A stretch of 64,000 nucleotides of DNA from Monocercomonoides exilis (Eukaryota; Preaxostyla; Oxymonadida; Polymastigidae): assembly GCA_001643675.2 (NCBI GenBank), contig LSRY02000011.1, forward strand, positions 186,001 to 250,000. The letters are read 5' to 3'. Position numbers and translations under genes: made by a program. Positions 37,675-51,611 of this stretch are shown in pieces; the first letter of the stretch is position 1; each line of letters begins with the position of its first letter. The notes beneath the pieces are model-generated. The model was not told the origin of the DNA. It saw only the letters and a program-made list of their open reading frames with translations, and did no database searches.

Positions 37675-40600
37675 ATGCAAAATGAGAAAAACAATGTACT
37701 TAGGATTCGACTTTTTTCAATTGACAGTTTTCTTGGCTTTGCATCTGAAAGATTTCATGAAACTCAAGGAAAATACTCAATTGCTCCATTACAATATACG
37801 CACATCGTGAGGATATTTGGAACCACTACGAATGGAGAAAATGTTTGCTTATATGTTCACGGATTTAAGCCATATTTCTTCATTCCGTTTGAAGTGAGTG
37901 AAGATGATAAGTATCACCAAGAAGAAGTTATGCTAAACATAGTTTCTTTTTTTAATACATTGCTGCTAAGGCTTTGCCAAACTTCATCGGGTAAAAATGG
38001 AAAAAAAGCATTTTATCCTTCAAGACCAATTATTCATTCACCATTTTCCCCAAAAGTTGACGACGATCATATTGTTCACTTACGAATGCAAAAAGATGAA
38101 AACAGCAAATCAACACACAATAAAAGTGCAAATAAGTTTCGAATGCAAGATAACGAGTTTTTTAGAGGACCATTTTTATATCACGAGCTCAAGACGGATG
38201 TGATTGATGATTCGTTGAAGCAGCACAATCGCAATGGACCGTGGGTTGTTGACGCTTCATTTGTACGAGGCCTTCCGTTCTATGGATTTCACAATCGAGA
38301 GGAAGTTTTTGTGAAAGTCAGCGTTATTGACTCTTCTGCAATACAGACATTGAGTCGCTTTGTTCGTTTGGGAAAGACAGAAGGTGAGACGAAAATGACA
38401 GAAAATGACTATGATGAACTTAGATTGGATTCAGGTAATGAACAGAGCGGAACAATGCCATATGAATCACATCTCTCTCCAGACATACAGTTCATGGTTG
38501 ACTACAATCTGACCGGAATGGGATACATTGACTGTGTGAATACAACAGTGCGCCTTCCGCTGGCACAGCAGGGGCTGCCAAAGTCTTCTGTTTTCACAGG
38601 GTCGACTGGCAATTCTGATTCAATCGACAAGCACAGTGTTTTAAGGACGCTTCCAGCAAATAACATTCCTAAGCTTGCCTCATCTACTGTGACAGAGGTA
38701 GATGTGATGTGCACAGATATTTTAAATGCGCAGCGGATCAACAGGACACCAATAACAATGAAGATACCAGGGGAAACAGAAAATGAGATGAAAAATAGTT
38801 CGATTGATGCTTATGATAAAGAATACACCCAAAATGGAAGTTCAGTTAATGAACAAAATATGAGAAAGTTTCGCAAAGAAACGAAAACTCTTGAAAAATT
38901 CGGAAAAAACATGGAAAGTGATGAAAAAAATGATAATAGATCAGAAATTCTGTGCGGCACATTGAACAGCATGTTAGAGGAAGATGAAATAAACAGGAAA
39001 ACGCTGAGAATTCCCCCATTTGTGCAACCAGCACCGATAAAAAGGAATCCAATTCCTATTTGCCATCCAGTTGGAAAAATGGAAGAAGAAGAAGAAGAAG
39101 AAGAGAAGGAGGAAGAAGAGATAATGAGCAAATACAACCTCGTCAATGGAAAGGCAGCTGAAAAAAGAACATTCGAAGATGAAAACAGACAACTTCTAAT
39201 TAGTTTTGGATCAGAAACAGAAGAGTCAAGCAAAGAATTAATGAAAGCGAAGAAGCTTATTGCAGAAGTGGTAGCTGCTGGTGGATATGCTGGTGTTAAG
39301 AAGAAAAGCGAAAGAAAAAGGCTTTTGGATCAGAATCAGCACAATGCTTCTCAATCAATTCATCAATGCTCAAGAGAAGAGGAGGAAATAATGAATGCAG
39401 AAGAAGAAGAAGAGGAAGAAGAAAATGATGAGGAAGAAAAAGAGAGGCAGTTGTGCGAGTTCATAGCAACACTTCCACCAGCACAGCCATCGTCTTTTTC
39501 GCGAGAAGAGCGACTTCGCGATGTCTTCAAAGGAAAAGTGCTGTCTCCTGCTTTGTCTGAAGTGTTTGGACTATCCTCACACAACGCATCTGCAGAACTG
39601 CCTTCTTCTTCTTCTTCATTTCAATCACCTTCAACAACAACATCATCTTCTTCTTCGTCTTCTTTGCCAGGCTCTCCAAAACCTTCTTCAATGCAAATGC
39701 AATCACATGTTTCAACATCAGCTTCAACCACTCCATTTGCTTCTCAGATTGGACTTCAGACACAACAACATGAAACAGCTCAAACAGACCAAACTGAATG
39801 GCTGAGCACATTGGAAGGTGGATCTTCAGATAAACAAACAACAACATCATCCTCACCTTCTGAGCTTTCCTCAGCCTTCTTTTCCACTCCTGTTCATAAT
39901 ATCAGCTCTCAGATGACTCAAAGGCTAACATTGGATTCGCCATTTCCTTCAACACAGCCAACTTCTGTCACAAGAATGAGGCTGTTTGGCAAAAGCGCAC
40001 AGAAAAATGCCTTTTTTGAATCGTCTTCCTCTCTTTCCTCGTCTTCATTGTCTTCGTTGTCTTCGTTGTTTACTCCAAATTCTGTTTCTCAGATGCCTCT
40101 CTCTTCTCAACTCCAATATTCCTCCACACAAATGTCTCAGCCACGTTCGATTATTCCCCCACTCGCATCGCCTGTGCCGGCAAGAAAGAAGCACAATTTG
40201 GAGCCAGACACAGCAGAACAGCTGATGTCAGCGAAGGAGCTGCAGAAACGAGAGAGAACACTGCAAAGATGCGACGAGGAAGAGGAAGTGATGAACATGA
40301 TGTTGGATGCACTGAAGGAAATGGAAGAAGAAGAAGAAGAAGAGGCAGAAGGAATGGCGAAAGTGAAAAGTGAATATGAAACACGACGCAACAGCAGCTA
40401 TTTGATGCAAAATGAAAGTTTGACACCTGAATTTTCTCAAGCGCTGAATGGAGCAGACAGAACAGTATTTCCATCTCTTTCAAATGAAGATAGCAGGATT
40501 CTTCAGATGGCTAACAACAAGCAGATGACTTCTGAGCTACAAACATCTTCAAATATATCTTTGACAGCATCTCCAACTCCCTTTGTTTCTCACATGTTTC

Positions 40601-43600
40601 CTCAGCCATCGCAGAATCAATCCAAAGAAAGAGAAAAACAATTGTTTAAACAGACATCCACTCCAAACCATTCCTCTTCTTTGGTTTATTCTTCAATGAG
40701 TTCTGTTTCAACTCCATCGAATATGAACCAACATTTGCCACCTTCTCCATTTTCTTCACTTTCTTCCTTGTCTTCTTCGTCTTTCTCGTCTCCTTCATTC
40801 CATTCTCCTTCTCATTCATCAGCTGTCTCAACACCTCTACTAACACAGCCAGTCCTTCTAGAGCAACAAAATCCCTTTTCTTTAACATCATCATCATCAT
40901 CATCAACATCTTCTTCTTTCTCTTCTTCTCAATCTCCATTCATTCGAAATGCTTCTCATATTCGAAATTCAAAAAGATCACAAACACGCTCAAATTCCAT
41001 CTCAACCCAAACTCGTTCAACTTCTGCTTTTTCATCGCGATTTATTTCTTCTTTTCAAATGCCCCATCTTTCACAGAAGTTTTCTCAGAGGAACTCTTTT
41101 GGCAGAAGAAGGAGCATTGAAGATGAGGAAGAAGAGAAGGAAGTTGGGGATAATGAAGGAGGAGGAAAAGAAGAAGAAGAAGATGATGATGATGATGAAA
41201 TTGATGATGAAGAGATTGAGAAGAAAGAAGATGAACTCGAAAATGATGAAGAGGAAGATGAAGATGAACAAGAAGACGAAAATGATATTAGTAGTATTTC
41301 AGAAGGAGAGAGAAAAATGAGCATGTTGATTGGATGTGATTCAGAAGACGAAGAAGAAAAGGAGCTTTTGACTCAAATGATTCAGGAAGAGATGGATGCA
41401 TTTGGAGATGGAGAAGAAGAAGAAAATGTCGAAAATGATGAAAATGAAGGTGATGAAAAAGATGATGAAATAAAACATAACAGAAGACGAAGAAGAAACC
41501 GCTCTTATGAAATCAAAAGAGACAGATTCGAAGAAGGCGACGAAGAAGAAATTGATAGAGATGAAGATATTGATGATCAGAACAAAGAAATCAGATGGAA
41601 AGACAAAGAAAGTGAAGGAGATAAAAGCGAAGAGAAAGAAAGAAAAAATACAATTTTTATTATTCCTCAACTGGATGGAATGGATGATGTTGAAGTTATT
41701 GATGTTACTCCTTCAAACAGAAGAGACAGCTTATCTGACATTTCTTCCTCTTCCTCTCCTTCTCCTCCTCCTTCTTCTTTAGTGAAACATTTAATTCGAC
41801 CTTCAAACAACTCCAAACGTTCTACCAATTCATCAAATTCTTTTAACAACCCAATCATTTTAGAACCATCAACAAGAGAAATAAACAAAGAACAAAAAAA
41901 GACTTCAGGAAAATTCACAGAAAAGACTAATAATTCACCAGAAGTTGAAGTTATTACGGATGATGAAAGAGAAGAAGGAACGAATGAAGAAGGCACTGTA
42001 TCTGATCCAATAAATCTCGAAGATGCAACAACAGCAAAGAAGTCAGGCAGAAAGATGATATCAGAAAAGGCAGAAGATGAAGCAGAATCAGACAGAAAGA
42101 TGTGTGTTGAAATAGAAGACAGCGAAGAGATAGAAGAAGAAGAAGAAGGAACACACACAAGACACACAAGAACCACAAATCCATTGATGTTTCATTGTGA
42201 ATTGACAGAAAGAAGGAAGAAGAAGAAGAAGAAGAAGAAGAAAAAGAAGACGAAGAAAGGAAGAGAGGAAGGAATTAATGAAGATACAAATATTAAAAAG
42301 AAAGAAGAAAGCAGAAAGGAAACAAAAGAAGAAGAAAAGGAAAAAAGTAATATGAAAATTTCTCTCAAAGAAAACAAAGAAATTAAATCTGTAAATTCGA
42401 TTTCTACAAGCACAACAAACTTGAATCCAATAAACCAACCAAAAATAACAGAAACAACTAAAACAAGTACATCTTTAAAAAGACCGCTGAAGCCACCGAA
42501 GCAATCTCTTTTCCATCCTTTTAGACCAAAAGTGAATGAAAGCAGAAATCCTTCTCTTCAAATGCATCGTCAGAATATGAATCAAACAAAGAAGCATTTA
42601 TTTTCTCCCTTGAAAATACAGTTACAACCGAAGACAAACCAAATAACAAAACTTCACCATCCTCTTTCACATCCACTTTCTCCTTCTTTATCGTCTTCTT
42701 CAATGCAAACTACTTCTTCATCAACAACATCTGCAATAACGCCTTCTTCCTTATCTACGTCTTCATCTGCCTCGACTTCGTTTTCATCATCATCTTCTTC
42801 TACATCTCCAACATCTTCTTCCCTCTCTTCCTCTTCATCACCATCCTCTTCTTCATCCTCTTCTTCATCCTCTTCATTATCATCTTCATCTGTTATTTCT
42901 GATTCAATTAACAAACAACCCTCTCCTCCGCCTTTGCCTTCTGCCAAGCCACTTTCATCTGCTGTCATTCAATCTTCTCATCGAACACAGCGCTTTCGTT
43001 CAACTGGCATTCTTTTTGCTTCAAAACACAAAAATGCTATTGGAGAAGAGCTGAAAAAGAGACATGCAACAAACACAGACAATTTATCATCTGCCGCAAA
43101 GATATCACTTCAATCACCTTCATCACCTACATCTCCTTTATCTCCAATACCCCCTTTATCCCCTTCTTCCCCTTTATCCCCTTCTTCCCCTTTATCTCCT
43201 TCTTCTCCTTTGTCTCCTTTGTCTCCTTTGTCTCTCCCATCTTCTCCTTTTCCTTCCATTTGCCCATCGAAAACATCGTCAGAACCACAATTGCTTCCTT
43301 CTCTTCCACAACAGCCTCAATCAATACAACCCCCGGTTTCTCCAAATTCTCCTCTTTCTTTGCCTTTTCCACATTCTTCTCCTTCTCCTTCTTCGCTTTC
43401 TCTTCCTTTTTCTCCACAATCACCACCATCTTCATCATCACCTCCTTTTTATCATCTTCCCCCAGTTTCCCCTTCTCATTCAAACTCTCTTTTTTCTTCC
43501 TCAAATTCATCTTCATCTTCTTTGGTTGCCTTGCCTTCCTCCCCCTTCTCCTCTTCTTCTTCATTTGATACAGAAAAATCAGTTTGTTCTTCTTCTTCTG

Positions 43601-46600
43601 AAATTGTTCACAGAAATGAATCATTCGCTACAAGAAAAACAGAAAGTGAAAATAAAAAGAAAGAAGATAATACAGACATACAAATGGATTCAATTGAAGG
43701 GTCCTTTGAAAATAATAATGAGAAAGATAAGTCATCTGATATTTCTTCAATTGCTGTGCAAGAAATTGATGTTGAGCCTTTGAAATCACCAACGTTAATA
43801 GAAGATCAAGTTTGTGATTCATTATCAATAAAAGATAAAGAAGAAGAAGAAAGAGAAGAAATAGATATTTTTAATGGAGAGGCTGAAGCAGAAAAACAGA
43901 AAATGGATCTTCCCAAAGCGGAAAGTTCAATTAATCTCAGCAAAATAGCTGATGAAAGAAATGAAGCAGAACATGAAAACGAAAAGATTGCTTCTGAATA
44001 TGCACATTCGATGGAAGAAGACGAAGAAGGAGATGTAAAAGAAAGATTCAATATATTGACACAACACAAAAGCTACACTGAAGAAGAAGAAGAAGAAAGA
44101 GAAGGTGATGAAGAAAAAGTCAATGTATCCAATGACAAAAGCAGCATTGATTTTCTTGTTGTAAATGATCCACAAAATCACTTAGAAGAAATGACAGTAA
44201 ATCCAACTGGTGATATTCAGAATTTTGAACTGCCAACTGCAGAAGAGGAAATATTGTTGATGCAATCGAATTCGCCACATAAAAGTTTAACATATTTGCA
44301 ATCGACTCTTTCTGATTCTTTTGTTGGAAAACAACCAAAGGAAAATAGTGAGAAAGAAATGATTGAATCATCTATTCAGTTATCTTGTCCATTTCAAAAC
44401 GAAGAAATAAACGATGATGATACATCAAAGAAAGCCTACGAACAACAAGAAGGTCCGACTTCTTTTACTGCACAAAGCCAATCCTCGCCTGCATCATCTT
44501 CCACTTTTACTTGTTCTCTTTCTTCGAAATTAGCATCTTTCACTTTGACTCCATCTGCTGCTCCTCTTTCACAGTCTGCTTTTCAATCACATGAAGAAGA
44601 CTCAAATAACATCTCTTTCAATCAAGTTCTTAACGATCCATTGCCAACTGAACAAGAGAAAGCACCAGAGGAAGATCATTCAATTAGAGCTGATCATTCA
44701 GAAGCGTCAACAGAACCATTCCTCACAGACACAAATGGAGAAGGGACAGCAAAAGAAGCCAAGTATTCGTGGGATTCTGTTGACATGGACAAACTTTGTC
44801 CTCTTGTCACACTCAATCCAGAGACTGTGAAAATACTCTCTTTGCTCCAACATTCTGTTCTCAAATTTCCGCAAATGCCTGGCGTGTCTTATTCGTCATA
44901 TTCTGAAGCTTCTCGAAAGAAGACAAAGAAGCACAGAAATCATAAGGACAGAAGGAAAACAAAGGAAAGAACGAACAAAATGAAAAAGAGATATCAAAAG
45001 GACAAACATTCAATGAACGAAAAGACAGAAAACGATGCAAACGGAGAAAGGACGAGTATTGAAGAAGATAAACCAGAGGATATGCTAAAAGGAGAAAAAG
45101 TTGAAAGAGAAGGTGATGAAAAAGATGAAAAAAGAGAAAAGAGCGAGCATCAAAGCGAAGAATATGAAAACAAAAATGAATATGATTCAACTGAAGAATC
45201 TGAAAAAGATGATGAAAATGCAGAAAATGACTGCGATGTAGTTGAGAAGATGTTGAACGAAGCAGAAAAAGATAATTTGTCAGAAGACGAAGGAAAAGCA
45301 ATGAGAATCCCGAAAAACATCACAATTGTTATTCCACAACAAGCACAAGACAAAAAGAATGCTTCATTTTTGTCACAGAACTTTTCAAGCAAAAAATCAA
45401 AAGAGGGAAAAGAAGAAAGAAAAAGCACATTCAATTGCCAGGAAGAGAGTGAAGCAGAAGAGCAAATTTTGGCTTTGAACGACGAAGAGGATGGAGACAA
45501 TACTTATATGGAAGGAGTGGACGACGTGAGTGAACTGAGAAATCAAGTTGAGGCATTTGGAGAAATAATGCACCTCAGAAAAGAAGGAGGCGAAAGCAGG
45601 AGAGATGCCGTGGAAGAGGCAGAAAGAAGAAATGAGGCACGAATCGACAGAGCTGTTGATGAAATTATTCAAAATGGAGAAAACGACAATTACAACGACA
45701 ATGACGATAACGATGGAGATGAATCAGAAACACAGACAGTTCAACTGAACTTGATCATCGAAGAAAGAAAATCGAAACATCCTTCATCAGAAGCTTCAAT
45801 CTTTTCCCAGCCAACGCAACAACAACAAAAGAACAAAGGTTATAGCCAAAATAGATCAGAAGTATTTCCCCCTTCTCCATTGTCAACAGTTGGATTTGGT
45901 GTTGATGAAGTGTCTGCTGATTCTACAGATGCCTTTCCATCAACACCGCCTATGTCTTCTGCTCCTTCAGTTATGACACCTACTTCACCTACAACCCCTA
46001 CAACACCAACAACTCCCACTTCAATAATTAAATCCATATCTTTATCTTCTTCTACACCTTCGCCTTCGAGTTCTGGTTCTGCTCCTGTTTCAGCCTCAGC
46101 ACCGACTTCTGCGTCTGCCCCAACATCTGCTGCGCCAACGCAATATTCTCTTCTTTCTGAGATAAGTGGCGAAGAAGAGGCCATCCAGCGAAAGCAAGAA
46201 GAACGAGAAAAAGACAGGGCAAAGTGGAAAGAGAGTAAAACAGATGGAGAAGCAAGTGATCATGTTCGGGTGATGACTCTGTCTTTTGTTGCACAGACAG
46301 ACAGAGAACGAACACCAGACGGGGACAGCGATCCAATTGTGTGTGTTTGCTGGACAATCCACGAAAATGACGAAGAAATGATGTTGGAGAGAGGAACAGT
46401 TGTGCTTGATACGCGATGTGGAAGCAGTGACCTGAAGACGAATGAAGATCAGAATGAAAAGAAAAACAAACAAAATGGAGTACACGAAGGAGAGAACCTA
46501 TTCGCATCGTTTTATGGAGATCATGCTGATGAAGTGATCGATTGGAATGAATATGAGAAAGTGGAGCGAATGGTACAAGATTATTATGCAACTTATTCAG

Positions 46601-49600
46601 CAACTACTTCAAGTACGGAAGCTTCAAACGAATCTGCACTTGCTATTGCAAAATCCACGCCTCAATCAACTCAATTTGCTTCTCTTTCAAAGTCACTTCG
46701 CACAGCATGTCTTGTTGCGCCTAATGAGCGTATCCTCATCTTCATCATTTGTGCTGTCATTCGCACAGTGTGGGATCCGGATGTGCTTATCAGCTGGACG
46801 CTTAATGGAGAGGCCTCAGGTGCTGGAGGAGGAGGCGATTCGTGTTTCTTGCTTGGGATCCGCTATGCAGTGTGGAGGGGAATGAAGCTTGGAATTCCAG
46901 TTCTTCCGCTGATCAACAGAGGAGCTGATGTCAGCGATGCATTGGCTGTTGCAAGTGCCTGTAAGCACAAGGAGCGTGTGGGCTATGGAGACGGAAGAAC
47001 AAAAACGAAGCTGGGCCTGTGGGCCAATGAGAGTGATAGTAATGTTGATTCAGATGAAAACAAAGAAGGAAGTGGAGATGATACGTCTGATTCATATTTG
47101 GGCATATCAAAACGAAAAAAGTTGCATGAAAAAAAGAAGAAACCAATTAAGAAGTCGTATGTGAAAGTAAAGCGCTACTCAGGGAAGTATGAAGTGTTGG
47201 GATATAAAGACATTGTAGGAAGAGTAGCGCTGTGTGGATGGCGGCTGATGAAGATGCAGCGGGCGCTGAGGAGTTATTCACTCAGCAGTGTTATTGGAAC
47301 ACTTTATGGTGTTCGATTTCCAACGATCAGCGGTGCCACGATGAAGGCGTTAAGCAAGCAGCGTATGTGGGATGTTGTTGTGCCGCATTCAATGAGATGC
47401 TGCGAATGGATCAGATATTTGTGCTGCAACGACCTTCGCATTGTATCATCAACAAGTGAATTTGCACGTGTGATAGGGATTCCGTTTCATACAGTCCATT
47501 CTCGAGGATCCCAATTTCGTGTTGAATCATTGTTGTCTCGCTTAGCCAAGCCACGGAACTTTGTTTTTCCTTCGCCCTCTCAACGTGATGTGTTCAATCA
47601 GCCGTTTCCTGAATGTCCTCCGATGATACTAGAGCCTGAATCTGGATTGAAGGAGGGTCCCGTTGCTGTATTGGACTTCCAGTCTTTGTATCCTTCGATT
47701 GTGATTGCCTACAACATGTGCTTTTCAACATGCATTGGCAGAGCTCATATGACGGGACAAAAAGGCGCAAGAGGACGAACAAAGAAATGGATGGGTGTAA
47801 TGGAGGTGGAGGTTGATGAATGGGTGAATTGCAGCGAAGACGAAAGTGGATGCGAAGAAGAAGAAGATGCAGATTGCAGAGAAGAGCTTGAAATTCGAAA
47901 AAATGAAAGATTAGGAGCGAATTCTTATCAGAACGCTTTGCTTTTACAAAAACGAAATGAACACACAATTTGGAATAGAATGACAGATATTCCTTTACAA
48001 ACGCCAAAACAATCGAAAAGAAGCAAAAGCTACAAAGCGAAGAGAAAAGCGAAGAGAAAGCGAAGAGTGAGAATCAACATCTCACCAAACGGTATTGGAT
48101 TCGTCGATAAAAGCGAGCGAGTGGGAGTGCTGCCGAAGATGTTAGCAGAGCTGTTGCAGTTACGAATTCGTCTGAAGAACACAATGAAAAATACGCCTTC
48201 TCTTATACACAAAGCAGTGTGCCAAACCCAGCAGATGGCTGTGAAGATGATTTGCAATGTTACATACGGCTATTTGGGTGCTGGGTACACTGGCAGAATG
48301 CCCTGCGTGGAAATAGCAGATTCTGTTGTACAAACAGGAAGAGAAACTCTCGAAAGAGCAATGCGCACAGCTGAGGAAGAATTGAACTTACAGCCAAACA
48401 ATCTGATGAATAATGATTTCGAATGTGAAGGAATTGTCCTTGCACAGGCAAATGCTTCATCTCAAAAGAATATATCCAATGAAAGGATACAAGTTGTATA
48501 TGGTGACACTGATTCCATGTTTATTCAGTTTCCAAAGGAAATGACCTTACAAGAAGTGTTTGAGAAAGGAGAGCAAGTTGCGAGAAAAGTGACAGAAATG
48601 AATCCATGGCCCGTGGAACTGATGATGGAGAAAGTGTATCGTCCATGCCTTCTTGTGTCAAAAAAACGATATTGCGGACTTGTATACTCATCAAAAGACC
48701 AAAAAGTTCCAGTGTTTGAATCAAAAGGGTTGGAGACTATTAGACGAGATCAAAGCCTTTCAACAGTTCATGTGATGTCTCGAGCAGTTGTATCCCTGCT
48801 GTGCGGAAGCCCAATGAACGATATCAGAAAGAGAGTTGTGTTTGACTTAGAAACGATAAATAGAGGTCTTATGCCTTTTCACGAATTCATTTTCTACAGA
48901 GAAACAAAAGAATTCTACCGAAGACCCGTAGCACTTCCAGCAGCGGCAAGTGTTGTGGCTGCAATGCCTTGGTGGCGAACGTCGAAGGCAGAAAGAATCA
49001 CATATGTTGTTACAGAAAGTGAAAAGAATGAGAACATCTCATCCAGTGGTGATTGGAAGAGAAATGCAAAAGAAAGGGAAGCGGCAAAAAATTGGGTGTC
49101 AGAGAAAAGAAAGGAAAAACTCCTGAAAAGAGCACACAACAAGCAAGAAAGGCAAAAGATTATGCTATCGTTTCAACAACGCAAGGCGTTGCCAACTACA
49201 AAAAGCAAGCAAGCGTTGAAAGAAAAACTATCGGATCTTTCTGTTCCACCAAGATATTGCGTAGAGCAGAACAGGTTTAAGGTGAACATTGGATATTACA
49301 TTATGAGGCAAATACTCCCACCACTCAGCAGAGTGTTCTCGCTGATGGGCGAGGATGTGTTTATGTGGTGGTTCAACAGCCACGAAAAGAGTGAGACTTT
49401 AACAAAGCAAGCAAATCACTTCGAAGGCTCATCATCATCATCTTCTTCTTTAACTTCTTCTTCATTGAAAAAAACCAATTATCCGCCACCAGCATCATTT
49501 GCCAAAGCGCAGAAACGAATGAAGCTTTTCCCTTCGATTACCAATTTCCGCCACTTGATGAATCTTTCAACAATCGAATCTGGCATTGTTGGGGATGCGC

Positions 49601-50628
49601 CTTCTCAACAAGGAACCATTTTCGATCATAAGCGAGTTGATTTTCTAAGTTCACTGCGCCATCAGGGAATAGATGTTAAAGTTGTCTCTCCTCTTTATCC
49701 ATTTGGCTCTATTGCAACAAAAACAGCATTTAGCGGCTGCGATGTTAGGAGAGAAGGAGCTCTTGTAAAAAGAAGAGGAACTGTTAATCTGTTGGAAAAG
49801 TCAAGAATTACACATTTCTACAAGCCCACATTGTGCATTGGATGCGGTGAAAACGCATCCATTGCTTGTCCTTCAGCCATTTCTCCAAATCCTTCTGTAA
49901 CATCTGCTTTTCAATTGTCAACAGCTTCTGCATCAACATTGAAAAATTCTTCCTTCGATGAGAAAAATACATACCACTTTGACGCTTCTGCCAACACGTA
50001 TCCTTCACCCATGTTGTGTGAGAAGTGTGCAACAGCTGAAGATTCTGCAACAGCTGCGTTTGCTCCAAGTTCAGCATTACAACCCCAATTTAATCCAGAA
50101 AACAGCTTAATTTCATCCAGAATTTCAGTTTTTTCTGCAATTTCAAGACTCAGAGATGCTGAAACAAGATATGAATTGGCTGTGATGAGATGCAAGCAGT
50201 GCTTTTTTGATAACTGTGGAGATAGACAATTTTCAAATTCAGCAAAATCGGTTTGCAAACATTTATAACAAACAAATTAATAATTCAACACTTTTTGATT
50301 CATTTTTTACCAATTTTTCTCATTTTATTTATTTTCGATGACTTAGTCCGCAAAAGTGGTTCTTCCTCAGTGCAGAAGTTCAGAACCTTATTTGGTTCGT
50401 GTTCGTCCTTCTTCATTGGCAATTTCTTTATGTTCATCTTGTAGCAGAAAGCCACTTTCTTCGTCTCGTTTAATACATCCACCATTTTGTACATGCTACT
50501 CATTTGATTGCGTTTGTGGAGGTATTCCTTGTGTGGCGGAAGATTGTCCAATGTTTTATCAGAGAAAATTAAGTGGGCAATTAGTCAACATAAATAGAAG
50601 GATTTGTGAGCAATTTGGATATATTTAA
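37675..50628 (+). CDS. REV3: DNA polymerase zeta catalytic subunit, greatly enlarged
   Basis: Translesion polymerase of the B family. Exon 1 is 37675-50250 (4,192 codons) and exon 2 is 50347-50628, total about 4,285 aa; human REV3L is about 3,130. The N-terminal domain (residues about 1-350) matches REV3 in VRIFGTTTNGENVCLYVHG, RGLPFYGFH and the MVDYNLTGMGYI block. Residues about 350-2,860 are low-complexity Ser, Glu/Asp, Lys and Pro tracts. The exonuclease-like fold starts near 2,866. Polymerase motif A (LDFQSLYPS, D at 3,334), motif B (KMICNVTYGY, about 3,520) and motif C (YGDTDS, about 3,609) are intact, so it should be active. CysA is CIGC...CEKC. CysB is completed by exon 2, which ends IPCVAEDCPMFYQRKL and a short helix. 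Donor is GTTTGC; the apparent stop at 50266-50268 lies in the intron. Confidence 0.96.
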
Positions 50629-50898
50629 TGGTAATTATTTATTCATTTTCAGTTCGAATTCATATTTTTGTTTAAAAGCTTTTTGTTATAGAGTTAAGTG
50701 TTTTGAAAGACACAAAGTATTACAAATAAAAATCAATCTTTTAATTTTTCAAAATAACTAATTATCATTCTTTCACAGAAAGTTCATTTCACAAAAAATC
50801 ATTATTTTCACGAACAAAATTAAAGAAGATACGCACAAAATAAAAACAATAGAATGAAGTGAACAATAAAAATACTGCAAATTATGAGTTGGAAAAAT

Positions 50899-51342
50899 TC
50901 AAGTAAAAGGAAGGGAACGATGAAAATGACGAGTTTTATGCATCTCTACATCTTGTCCAGCTCCAATTGATGATGAAGTTGTACGGAATTGAACAGGAGG
51001 TTCTGGATGCTTAACCTTCATTGTTCCAGTATGTGCTGAAAAATATCTTTCTTCAATTTTGCAGGTATTTTCATATTCTCTTGTCTTTTCCAAATCTGCT
51101 TCAGCTGGTTCATGCTAAATACAAAACCATTCACTTTAAGATATAAAATAAAAAAGTGACATACAATTAAAAAGCCCCATCGTTTTTTGCTTTTATTCGC
51201 AAGATCCTTTTCTTTTTGGCAACTATCTCTCCAAATCTTCATATAGTTGACCTAAAGCATATACAAAAAAGAGAATAAAATTTAAACTAATATAAAAAAT
51301 AACCTCGTTCCGCTCATAATCTTGCCCCTTTTTATCAGCCAT
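50899..51342 (-). CDS. Small basic protein, possible ciliary microtubule inner protein
   Basis: Three exons are inferred: 51304-51342, 51165-51251 and 50899-51114, giving 113 aa with phase-0 joins (donors GTTATT and GTATGT). The N-terminal third has a pattern I associate with the LLC1/CIMIP1 family: an IW followed by basic/acidic helix, then a KKRWGFL motif. The C-terminal part is Pro/Thr/Ser-rich with a TTSSSIGAG segment and a basic tail. No membrane segment or signal peptide is seen. In cilia such proteins sit inside axonemal doublets. The two other ciliary genes in this window make that plausible, but the match is short and from memory; treat it as a hypothesis. Confidence 0.5.
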
Positions 51343-51532
51343 TAACTCAACAAATACAAAGCAGGCAGTTATTAACAAAATTTATAATGGCTAAACTTTT
51401 TTCAACAATTTCCAAAAATAAATTAAAAGCTCACAAGCATTATTACCAAATTCTATTCTAATTATGAAATATTCCATATACTTTTTCAGTTCAAAAAATA
51501 TACAAAAAATTTCCAACTATGGAAAAAAGAAA

Positions 51533-51603
51533 GCCCCGAGAGGGAATTGAACCCTCGACCTTATGCTTACAAGGCATACGCACTGCCACTATGCTACCGA
51601 GGC
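51533..51603 (-). tRNA. tRNA-Thr (anticodon UGU)
   Basis: On the minus strand a 71-nt cloverleaf folds: a 7-bp acceptor (GCCTCGG with TCGGGGC, including G-T pairs), a D arm, a 5-bp anticodon stem TATGC/GCATA with loop CTTGTAA, a 5-nt variable loop, and a T arm GAGGG/CCCTC with loop TTCAATT. The anticodon TGT reads ACA threonine codons. There is no intron. CCA is not encoded. A transposon-like element starts 8 bp upstream of its 5' end. Confidence 0.95.
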
Positions 51604-51611
51604 ACGCATTA

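Noticed and set aside
46928-47164. Overlapping frames within REV3 exon 1
   Set aside because: They are shadows of the polymerase-domain coding sequence.
50251-50268. TAA at 50266-50268 as the end of REV3
   Set aside because: The conserved CysB end lies in frame in an exon at 50347-50628.
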